Origin: Prevotella sp. CAG:732
GTDB taxonomy: Bacteria; Bacteroidota; Bacteroidia; Bacteroidales; Bacteroidaceae
DNA: 8,457 nucleotides
NCBI GenBank assembly: GCA_000436035.1
Contig: FR893305.1
Coordinates: 10,459-18,915 of the forward strand
Reading direction: 5' to 3'
Part shown: positions 1 through 5,370 of the stretch, one piece after another
Layout of the letters: every line of letters begins with the position of its first letter
Position numbering within the stretch: the first letter of the stretch is position 1
Notes under the pieces: model-generated
Database searches by the model: none
Seen by the model: the letters and a program-made list of their open reading frames with translations, nothing else
Told to the model about the DNA's origin: nothing
Position numbers and translations under genes: made by a program

Positions 1-947
1 GTCGTGGTGTGGTCGCCATTGCGGAACTCGGTACAAGGCTTGCCCGTCTTCTTCTCCACGAGCTCCTTGCCGTGTACGCTCTTCGTGTCCATCGACACAA
101 GCGTCTTCATGCGGTCGCCACGATGGATGTCGAGAGCCTGGGCTACAGGACCGAGACCATGGGTGGCATAGAGGTCGCCACGATTCTCCTTATTATATTT
201 CAATCGCCAACCGAGCTGGTCAGGATCGGAGCCATTTGGATTCTTCCAATAGTAATCCCAGAAATCATCGAGATTGTGGATGTAAGCACCCTGGGCACGA
301 AGAATCTCACCGAACACGCCATGCTGAGCCATGTTCATAGTACGCATCTCAAACCAGTCGTAGCAGCAGTTTTCGAGAATCATACAGTTGAGTTGCTTCT
401 GCTCAGCCAGATTGATGAGGTCCCAGCACTCCTGCAGGTTCATAGCCGAAGGCACCTCATCAGCCACGTTTTTGCCATTCTCCAAGGCACACTTTGCCAC
501 GATGGCATGGTGCTCCCAGTCGGTGGCGATATACACGAGGTCGATGTCCGGACGCTTGCACAGCGCCTCGTAGCCCTTCTCGCCATAATATACGGCGGCA
601 GGAGCCAGTCCGTTCTTGCGCAGGCGCTCGTTCTGCTTCACTGCACGCTTCTCCTCATAGTCGCAGAGAGCCACCACCTGTACGCCAGGGATGAGACTGA
701 AGTTCTCCACGGCACCCGGTCCACGCATTCCGAGACCCACGAGTCCGATGCGCACCACCTTCTTCTTTGGCAGTGCCAAGCCGAGCACATCCTTCTGGCC
801 CTCAGGTCTTTGAGGAGTCTCAATGACGATTTTGCCCTTGTTCCAGTACCACTTGGTGGTAGGCGAGAGCGACTGTGCGTTTGCCGACTGGAAGCCCAGG
901 GAGAGCATAGCGGCAAAGGCGAGACTGAAAAGCTTTAACTTCTTCAT
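1..947 (-). CDS. GH109-like secreted Gfo/Idh/MocA family protein (alpha-N-acetylgalactosaminidase type), 3' end beyond window
   Basis: Reading leftward from the ATG at 947, 315 codons are visible before the window edge; GH109 proteins usually run to about 450 residues, so roughly the last third is missing. Residues 1-24 are a Sec signal peptide (MKKLK, a hydrophobic core, then ANAQ), implying a periplasmic location. A Rossmann dinucleotide site follows at 66-80 (GLVGLGMRG), with the strand ending VVALCD at 91-96. Further blocks are EVPSAM at 164-169, ENCCYDWFE at 192-200, YATHGLGP at 260-267 and DIHRGDRM at 273-280. In characterised GH109 enzymes, which cleave terminal alpha-N-acetylgalactosamine by an NAD-dependent redox mechanism, the equivalents of E164, Y196, Y260 and H263 lie at the active site; that matching is from family knowledge, not alignment. 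The spacing Y-x-x-H and the glycine-rich loop fit GH109 better than ordinary sugar dehydrogenases. The substrate is inferred; another Gfo/Idh/MocA glycosidase or oxidoreductase remains possible. Confidence 0.87.
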   Translation of the reverse strand, partial: MKKLKLFSLAFAAMLSLGFQSANAQSLSPTTKWYWNKGKIVIETPQRPEGQKDVLGLALPKKKVVRIGLVGLGMRGPGAVENFSLIPGVQVVALCDYEEKRAVKQNERLRKNGLAPAAVYYGEKGYEALCKRPDIDLVYIATDWEHHAIVAKCALENGKNVADEVPSAMNLQECWDLINLAEQKQLNCMILENCCYDWFEMRTMNMAQHGVFGEILRAQGAYIHNLDDFWDYYWKNPNGSDPDQLGWRLKYNKENRGDLYATHGLGPVAQALDIHRGDRMKTLVSMDTKSVHGKELVEKKTGKPCTEFRNGDHTT

Positions 948-969
948 AGATTGTTGTTTTTTATTCCAG

Positions 970-985
970 TTTCACACTTGTGAAA
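970..985. promoter_or_regulatory. Perfect 7-bp palindrome in the GH109 leader, possible operator
   Basis: The sequence TTTCACACTTGTGAAA is a perfect inverted repeat of TTTCACA around a CT centre. It lies between the putative -7 box (1008-1015) and the start codon (947), a place where a dimeric repressor or a short leader hairpin could act. The two-base centre suits a protein-binding site better than a long RNA hairpin, though a 6-bp stem with a 4-nt loop is also possible. No regulator gene is next to it, so the binding partner is unknown. Confidence 0.4.
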
Positions 986-1007
986 GCTCAGTTATTATAT
1001 AATGTTA

Positions 1008-1015
1008 CAAAAATA
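1008..1015 (-). promoter_or_regulatory. Bacteroidota -7 box for the GH109-like gene
   Basis: The minus strand reads TATTTTTG here, an exact match to TAnnTTTG. It lies 61 bases upstream of the ATG at 947, giving a leader of about 55 nt. No TTTG is found at the expected -33 distance, so only half of the promoter is supported. In AT-rich DNA this box can occur by chance. Confidence 0.42.
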
Positions 1016-1088
1016 AACATTTTTTCCGAGCCATCCATCATCTTTCATGTTAAAAGTTCTTGGATGAAGCCAAATACCCAACACAAGT

Positions 1089-1115
1089 GGTGACGTTCAT
1101 CTGCTGAACGTCACC
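1089..1115 (-). terminator. Strong 11-bp hairpin after the DUF3987 gene
   Basis: A perfect 11-bp inverted repeat (GGTGACGTTCA and TGAACGTCACC) with a 5-nt loop begins 21 bases past the stop codon at 1136. Its position suggests transcript termination or 3'-end stabilisation for the minus-strand DUF3987 gene, keeping it separate from the GH109-like gene. No run of T follows on the minus strand, so it is not a textbook intrinsic terminator. It could equally be a processing or protein-binding site. Confidence 0.55.
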
Positions 1116-1135
1116 TCTCATTACAGAAATTGCCC

Positions 1136-2524
1136 CTATCTCACAAAGGATTCCTTGCGGAAGAGAGTCTTTACGCTCACTCGGTCGTACAGGAGATAGC
1201 CACGCTTCATCCACGTCTTGATCATCTCGCGAGTGCCGGCGATGTCCATGCCGTTGTCGATGCGAGCCGACTCGACCTGTCCCCAAGTAAACTCATCGGG
1301 CAACTGCTGGAGCAGGTTCTTCGGTCCTCGCTCTCCGATGCGATTCGCCTCCTCCAGTTGCTCTTTCGCCAAGTCGTAGAAGAATCTCATCTTGCACCAA
1401 AGGTCATAGTGGAGTGACCATCGGATGAACTCGTCCATCTCCGCCTCCCACTTGCATCCATTAGCCACGTAGAGCACGCTCGCCTTCAGGTAAGCGATGA
1501 CCAGGGCACGGAAGGTGAAGTTCTCGTAGATGCGGTCTTGCGAGAGGATAGCTATGTCGCGGCACTCCTCTGTCAACTGCTCCAGCAGTCGGGTTGCCTC
1601 AGGGCACTCCACCCGTTGGTCTCTCACCTTGCAGAGGTGCTGGATGTAAGGGCGCAACTGCTCGTCAAACGTCTCGTCGTAGGTGCCAAACTGTGGGATG
1701 GAGGCACCTATCACTCGTTGTGGGATGGTACAGAAGTTGATGCGGCTCACCGGTCCGTCGTTCACCACCTTGCGGAAGTATTGCTGCCCCTTGCCAATGG
1801 TGGTGCAGGCGTTCCAGTTGTAGCGTATCTGGAAGTGCTCGTTCACCGCCTCAGGCGAGACACGGGTCTGTCCGAAGGAGTTGTCGGGGTCGAAGGCGAG
1901 ACACATGATGCGGAATTTCAATCCCTTGTTGCGTCCTCTTCCAGTACCCTCGATGGTATCCCATTGGTCTATCTCGTTCATTTGCGAGTAGAGGAAGTGT
2001 CCCTTGGCTTCCACGGAGCGCAGGGCGAAGGCAGCCATCGTCATGTTAGGGTCGATGTCTTGTATCACGAGGTTCTTGGGGCGAGCAGGCTTGTACTTGT
2101 GGGTGCCCATCGTGCTCATCTGTTCTCGCCACTCTCGCTCACGATCCATGTTGACTCTGTCACGCTCACGGATGTCAGCCATGATGTGGTTGATGGGTGC
2201 GTTGATGCAGCTCTTTCCGGTGCCTGTGGGAGCCATGAGCACATTCATGAGCGTAGCCTCGTGGTCCACGTTGTCGATGTATCTGAACTTCACCTTGTAG
2301 AGGTGGGCGGCAAGGGATGGGAAGACGGCTTGCGCCACCGTAGGCTTATAGATTTTTGGGGTACGGCTCACGAGCAAGCGGATGAGGGATGGGAGTTGCT
2401 CCGGCATGGCTGGAGGGAGCTCATCCTCATCGTCCTCGTAATAATCGAGTTCTTCGTCGTCAGTTACTAAATTGGTGCTTGTTTCTTGGTTAGAAGATTC
2501 AAGGCTCTTGTTTTTCTGTTCCAT
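1136..2524 (-). CDS. DUF3987 (YfjI-like) P-loop protein, primase/helicase-associated
   Basis: A complete gene of 462 codons, ATG at 2524 and TAG at 1136-1138; an upstream in-frame ATG at 2533 is followed directly by a stop, which fixes this start. Residues 1-40 are acidic and low in complexity (runs of D and E), probably a flexible N-terminus. A Walker A motif APTGTGKS lies at 98-105, preceded by the hydrophobic strand LMNVLM. The segment GHFLYSQMNEIDQWD at 175-189 is a likely Walker B or sensor region, and DGPVSRINFCTIP at 256-268 includes a possible arginine finger. The C-terminal 180 residues are mostly helical and Trp-rich. The whole resembles the Bacteroidales DUF3987 proteins that often accompany VirE N-terminal or primase domains in mobile islands. 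No signal peptide or membrane helix is seen, so it is cytoplasmic. Nucleotide binding is well supported; a role in replication or priming is inferred. No partner gene (VirE_N, primase, integrase, relaxase) is present in the window. Confidence 0.8.
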   Translation of the reverse strand: MEQKNKSLESSNQETSTNLVTDDEELDYYEDDEDELPPAMPEQLPSLIRLLVSRTPKIYKPTVAQAVFPSLAAHLYKVKFRYIDNVDHEATLMNVLMAPTGTGKSCINAPINHIMADIRERDRVNMDREREWREQMSTMGTHKYKPARPKNLVIQDIDPNMTMAAFALRSVEAKGHFLYSQMNEIDQWDTIEGTGRGRNKGLKFRIMCLAFDPDNSFGQTRVSPEAVNEHFQIRYNWNACTTIGKGQQYFRKVVNDGPVSRINFCTIPQRVIGASIPQFGTYDETFDEQLRPYIQHLCKVRDQRVECPEATRLLEQLTEECRDIAILSQDRIYENFTFRALVIAYLKASVLYVANGCKWEAEMDEFIRWSLHYDLWCKMRFFYDLAKEQLEEANRIGERGPKNLLQQLPDEFTWGQVESARIDNGMDIAGTREMIKTWMKRGYLLYDRVSVKTLFRKESFVR

Positions 2525-2676
2525 TGTTTACATGGTTTTTAATAGTGAAAAAATAAGGGACTCCCAAAGAATGGAGAAGAGGAAGAGGAAAATCTCAAAA
2601 GTGGTTATCTTTAGCGGATAGTGCCAGGAATGGGGTGTTTCTCAGGAAATTCTCAAGGTGTCTCTTGATAACAATG

Positions 2677-2708
2677 CAAAGGTACGAAATATTTTCGGCA
2701 CCACCAAA
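2677..2708 (-). promoter_or_regulatory. Bacteroidota promoter for the DUF3987 gene
   Basis: On the minus strand TTTG (2708-2705) is followed after 20 bases by TACCTTTG (2684-2677), an excellent match to the -33/-7 consensus of the Bacteroidota primary sigma factor. Transcription would start near 2670, giving a leader of roughly 145 nt before the ATG at 2524. I see no recognised riboswitch in that leader. Confidence 0.72.
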
Positions 2709-2765
2709 TCTTTACCCATGAAAGTTGCAAGCACCGATTGGAGGTAGGAGATATAGAACATCCAA

Positions 2766-2787
2766 TGACAATGGGGGCAGTATCACA
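2766..2787 (+). repeat. Repeat R1 (partial copy of the ATGGGGGCAG repeat)
   Basis: This copy reads TGACAATGGGGGCAGTATCACA, split here as TGACAATGGGGGCAG then TATCACA. It matches the core of R2 except for one base (TATCACA against TTTCACA), but the similarity stops after CACA, so it lacks the outer GACATT end found in R2, R3 and R4. It lies about 58 bases upstream of the DUF3987 -33 element. Confidence 0.75.
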
Positions 2788-2830
2788 TATTTCTCAGAAG
2801 TCCACTTTCCACATTTTTCTATACAAGACA

Positions 2831-2920
2831 ATATAGTATATTATTCTACTATATATACTATTATATATATTATAATATATTTATATATAAGTATATAGAA
2901 TATAATTTCATATAAGTAGA
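2831..2920. other. Extremely AT-rich palindromic tract
   Basis: Only about 9 of these 90 bases are G or C, and 2859-2890 is an uninterrupted run of A and T. It contains short palindromes, for example ATATAGTA (2831-2838) paired with TACTATAT (2847-2854). Such tracts melt easily and may be DNA-unwinding elements, A/T insertion hot spots or simple degenerate intergenic DNA. The sequence alone does not choose between these. Confidence 0.6.
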
Positions 2921-3019
2921 AAGGCTAAAATTGGAAAAATCATCAAATCACATATCTTTACATATTAACAATCTTAACGAATCCTAACGATAGCGTTTTT
3001 CTAGTCTCACCTATGGTTG

Positions 3020-3058
3020 AATGTCTTGTTTTAATTGTGAAACTGCCCCCATTGTCAT
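3020..3058 (-). repeat. Repeat R2 (full copy, inverted relative to R1, R3 and R4)
   Basis: On the plus strand this runs from AATGTC through TTGTGAAACTGCCCCC to ATTGTCAT. Compared with the reverse complement of R3 it differs at about five of 39 positions. It shares ATGGGGGCAGTTTCACAA exactly with R4 when read on the minus strand. It is therefore an inverted partner of R3. Confidence 0.8.
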
Positions 3059-3119
3059 GGTTTTCCATCGGTTCTTCTCTCCCCTCCTTCCATCGCTCCA
3101 TAGCCTTCGAATGCCCAGT

Positions 3120-3196
3120 CTCATAGCTTCCTAAGTGCCAAAACTATGCTTTACGATGGAAAACTCATAGCTTTGTGAGGCGCAAAACTACGAGTT
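3120..3196 (-). repeat. Two related hairpin units, 44-bp period
   Basis: CTCATAGCTT occurs at 3120 and again at 3164, each followed by a GC-containing loop, CAAAACTA and a closing arm. The second unit (3162-3196) folds best as minus-strand RNA: a 9-bp arm (AACTCGTAG with CTATGAGTT, one G-U pair), an internal mismatch, then a 4-bp TTTG/CAAA stem around a 7-nt loop. The first unit keeps CATAG/CTATG and part of the inner stem. Paired degenerate hairpins of this kind suggest a structured intergenic repeat rather than coding DNA. Confidence 0.5.
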
Positions 3197-3266
3197 AGTT
3201 TTATTAACAGTTGATTAATATTATTTAATCCTGCGAATTCAACCGCAGAGGATGGAATTTAGACAT

Positions 3267-3308
3267 AAAAATTATGCAAATTTGGAGTTGCATTCCAAAT
3301 TTGCATAA
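3267..3308 (-). terminator. Intrinsic terminator for the PepSY gene
   Basis: A perfect 15-bp inverted repeat (TTATGCAAATTTGGA at 3272-3286 and its complement at 3294-3308) encloses a 7-nt loop. On the minus strand the stem is followed at once by TTTTT (3271-3267), as expected for rho-independent termination. It lies 138 bases after the PepSY stop codon. The stem is AT-rich, but its perfect length should make it effective. Confidence 0.75.
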
Positions 3309-3328
3309 AATATGGTATTTTATAATAG

Positions 3329-3368
3329 CATTACAATGGGGGCAGTTACACAATTCAAATATGACATT
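3329..3368 (+). repeat. Repeat R3 (full copy)
   Basis: It runs from CATTACAATGGGGGCAG through TTACACAATTCAAAT to GACATT. It keeps the whole repeat including the outer GACATT end, with TTACACA in place of TTTCACA. It lies in the 3' untranslated stretch between the PepSY stop (3446) and its terminator (3308), and is inverted relative to R2. Confidence 0.8.
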
Positions 3369-3389
3369 ACATCTGCTAATTTACCTCTC

Positions 3390-3407
3390 ATGCAATTCTT
3401 ATTGCAT
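3390..3407 (-). other. Small hairpin just after the PepSY stop codon
   Basis: ATGCAAT and ATTGCAT form a 7-bp stem with a 4-nt loop, 38 bases past the stop codon at 3446. No T run follows on the minus strand, so it is more likely a minor 3'-end structure than the terminator, which is better placed at 3267-3308. Confidence 0.35.
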
Positions 3408-3445
3408 ACAAATCACGAATGCCCGATTTTCTACAACATCAAGTT

Positions 3446-5116
3446 CTATTTCAAGCGAGCTTGCGCCTTCTTCCTCCTACGATGCGAGATGATGTATCCT
3501 GACAGTAAGACGAGGGTGATAAGCAAGCCGGAGAGGAAGACGAAGAGGTCGGAAAGAGGTCCCAAGAAAGGGGAATAGCATCTGCCGACATGCAATTCGA
3601 GAGCGACATTCCACAATGACATGGGGGCAGTTTCACAAATCAAATCCGACATTGATTCCTCATTCCTTGATTTTTTGGGCTCATCGTTACACAGAGCAAC
3701 GGCTTGCCCCTTCGCATCCTCCACTCCCTTGGCGAAGTCGAAGACCAATGGCTTGCCTCCCAAGAAATCCTCGGAATAACCACAGACGAGGTTGTCGGAA
3801 ATCGGAATCATCGAAGTCTCCTCGCTTGGCTTGCCAGTGAAGTAATCGAGAATCTGATTTAAAGAATGATTTACTGGGTTCCAGCGATATATCCCTCTGA
3901 ATGAGCCGACAATCCAGCCTCCCTTGCCATCCGATTCCCAGACCGTGACACCCATCGGGCTCAACTTCGGACACTCAGCATCAGGCAACATTTTCGGAGC
4001 TTGCGAGAAGTCCTCATCCACTCTCAGGAAGCCCTCCGAGGTGGAGACGAGCCAATCGCCTTGGACGGCATCCCAACGGATGGCACGGAGCTTGTCCTGC
4101 CATACATTGCCATCCTCTCCCACCGCCTGAGGCAGCTTGCTCAACACCAGCGGCACCATCAATGGCGGACGGAGGCACATGCCCGTAATGGCAATCCAGA
4201 GTGTCAGCACTATCGTGACATAACCTATCTTGTTATGCCACTTCATATTCCAAGCGAACTGCTTGCCGAGTCGCTTCATCCGAGCCTTAGCTGCAAGTTT
4301 CTTCGCTCTTCTGATGCCGTAAGGCAAGATGAAAAGGAGGATGCCCGTAATGGACAACACGATGAGCACCAAGGCGATGGCATCGACCACGAGCTTGCCA
4401 GGCAAGCCGAAGAACTCGCCACTGTGCAAATGCCAGACGAGCTTGAAAAGCGTCGTCTTCGGCTCATATTTTTTTGGAGCAGGGATGATTTTAGATTCCA
4501 CCCGATAAGTTTCTGAAGAAGACTTACCTATCTTAACGATTTCTCCATATTGCACAAAAGGGACTATTGTAAATACACGAGAGCGTGTGAGCGCAACAAC
4601 CGTCATGCTATCCTTCGCCAATGCGACATCCATGATGCGCTCCTCATTGCCAGGCAGTTCCACCTTCTTCCATCGATGAGAATTCTCATCATAGCGATAC
4701 ACGTCACGCAAGGCGGCGCACCACAGCGAGCCATCCTTCGCCTTCACAACATGGCGCACATTTCGCTCATCAATGCTCTCAGGAAGACCTGCATTGAAGT
4801 CTTGCCAAGTCGAGAGACGAGAGTCGGTCAAGAAGACGCCAGCGCAGCCATAAGCTAGGACGGAATCACAATTCTCCGAAGAAAGCGAATGAGCAGCAGA
4901 TTTCTTCATCACCGTCCCTTTCACGACTCCATTGTTGAAATTCTTGATATGATAGCTCGCAGGAAGCCACTTCCTGCTCACCTCACAGCCCGAAAACACC
5001 TCACGATGATTCAAGATGATGCCCGACACGCTGAACACCAACATGAACACCGACAACACCAATCCTAACCAGCGGTGATATTTCTTCCAAGTAAAGTTAT
5101 ATTTCAATCTTGCCAT
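3446..5116 (-). CDS. PepSY-type four-helix inner-membrane protein with propeller-like periplasmic segments
   Basis: Starting from MARLKYNF (ATG at 5116) the protein has 556 residues; ATG at 5125 would add three. A longer frame opens at 5173, but a promoter -7 box at 5136-5143 lies inside that extension, so I reject it. HRWLGL at 14-19 leads into helix 1 (about 17-35), the classic start of PepSY_TM proteins. Extracytoplasmic residues 86-156 and 347-421 carry motifs like DGSLWCA and RGIYRWNP seen in beta-propeller sensor blades. LHSGEFFG (230-237) precedes helix 2 (243-265), helix 3 is about 296-319, and LHVGR (508-512) precedes helix 4 (523-545), followed by a basic cytoplasmic tail. PepSY_TM proteins are often linked to iron, siderophore or heme uptake, or act as reductase-like membrane partners; that role is inference, as no TonB receptor is in view. 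Residues 488-501 are encoded by repeat R4. TAG stop at 3446-3448. Confidence 0.8.
   Translation of the reverse strand: MARLKYNFTWKKYHRWLGLVLSVFMLVFSVSGIILNHREVFSGCEVSRKWLPASYHIKNFNNGVVKGTVMKKSAAHSLSSENCDSVLAYGCAGVFLTDSRLSTWQDFNAGLPESIDERNVRHVVKAKDGSLWCAALRDVYRYDENSHRWKKVELPGNEERIMDVALAKDSMTVVALTRSRVFTIVPFVQYGEIVKIGKSSSETYRVESKIIPAPKKYEPKTTLFKLVWHLHSGEFFGLPGKLVVDAIALVLIVLSITGILLFILPYGIRRAKKLAAKARMKRLGKQFAWNMKWHNKIGYVTIVLTLWIAITGMCLRPPLMVPLVLSKLPQAVGEDGNVWQDKLRAIRWDAVQGDWLVSTSEGFLRVDEDFSQAPKMLPDAECPKLSPMGVTVWESDGKGGWIVGSFRGIYRWNPVNHSLNQILDYFTGKPSEETSMIPISDNLVCGYSEDFLGGKPLVFDFAKGVEDAKGQAVALCNDEPKKSRNEESMSDLICETAPMSLWNVALELHVGRCYSPFLGPLSDLFVFLSGLLITLVLLSGYIISHRRRKKAQARLK
3615..3653 (+). repeat. 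Repeat R4, inside the PepSY coding sequence
   Basis: It runs from AATGACATGGGGGCAG through TTTCACAAATCAAAT to GACATT. Eighteen bases are identical to R2, far more than chance would give in a window this size. It is read in frame as part of the PepSY gene, encoding the segment SMSDLICETAPMSL just before the conserved LHVGR and the last membrane helix. One base is lost relative to R1 to R3 next to the ATG (CATGGGGG for CAATGGGGG). Confidence 0.78.
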
Positions 5117-5135
5117 TACATTCATTTTTGGGTTG

Positions 5136-5167
5136 CAAAGGTACATCATTTCTCTGATTTTCACAAT
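5136..5167 (-). promoter_or_regulatory. Bacteroidota promoter for the PepSY gene, close to its start codon
   Basis: On the minus strand ATTG (5167-5164, three of four bases of the -33 TTTG) is followed after 20 bases by TACCTTTG (5143-5136). Transcription would begin near 5130, only about 5 to 14 nt before the candidate ATG codons at 5125 and 5116. The message would thus be nearly leaderless, or initiate at the second ATG. Confidence 0.65.
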
Positions 5168-5282
5168 ACCCATATATGATGATTTCTCACAATAATTTAC
5201 ACTTTTCCCTTATCTTCTCCCATTTTTACGTTAAAATAGCCATCTTATCGAATAAAAATGCAGAAAAGTCATTATTTTATTG

Positions 5283-5290
5283 TACCTTTG
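5283..5290 (+). promoter_or_regulatory. Bacteroidota -7 box for the tricorn protease gene
   Basis: TACCTTTG is an exact match to TAnnTTTG, 80 bases before the ATG at 5371, implying a leader of about 75 nt. No TTTG is seen at the -33 distance. The same TACCTTTG box appears in front of the PepSY gene on the opposite strand, so the 254-bp divergent region carries two back-to-back promoters. Confidence 0.6.
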
Positions 5291-5370
5291 TCACCATCAA
5301 AAACTGGCGTGCCATATTTGCACACACAGACATATCTAGAATAAAAACCAATATTCATACATATTTATTT

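Larger units (their letters stand above)
3020..3368. mobile_element. Candidate non-coding element bounded by R2/R3 inverted repeats (MITE-like or IS remnant)
   Basis: Two near-identical copies of about 39 bp, R2 (3020-3058) and R3 (3329-3368), face each other at the ends of a 349-bp segment that holds no credible gene. The interior contains two related hairpins (3120-3196) and a 15-bp terminator hairpin (3267-3308). Short size, long inverted ends and absence of coding fit a miniature inverted-repeat element or the residue of a larger insertion sequence. Against this, I find no convincing target duplication flanking it, and further copies R1 and R4 lie outside. The element family is not identified. 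Confidence 0.35.

Noticed and set aside
9..938. A 309-codon open frame on the plus strand opposite the GH109-like gene
   Set aside because: It is antisense to a frame with a signal peptide and clear Rossmann and GH109 motifs, and shows no family features of its own.
1538..2470. A 310-codon open frame on the plus strand opposite the DUF3987 gene
   Set aside because: Composition is shadow-like (Val/Leu/His-rich) with no motif or promoter, while the minus strand carries a Walker A motif and a matching promoter.
2831..2920. CRISPR or tandem-repeat array
   Set aside because: The tract is simple A/T-rich sequence without regularly spaced identical units or unique spacers.
2766..3058. R1 and R2 as the two ends of a 293-bp transposable element
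   Set aside because: They are inverted, but R1 shares only the 22-bp core with R2 and lacks the outer GACATT end. R2 with R3 matches over about 39 bp and is the better pair. No clear target duplication was seen for either.
3274..3578. Small plus-strand frames of 72 and 88 codons overlapping the R3 region
   Set aside because: They span the terminator hairpin, repeat R3 and the antisense of the PepSY 3' end. The peptides have no recognisable motif and no promoter precedes them.
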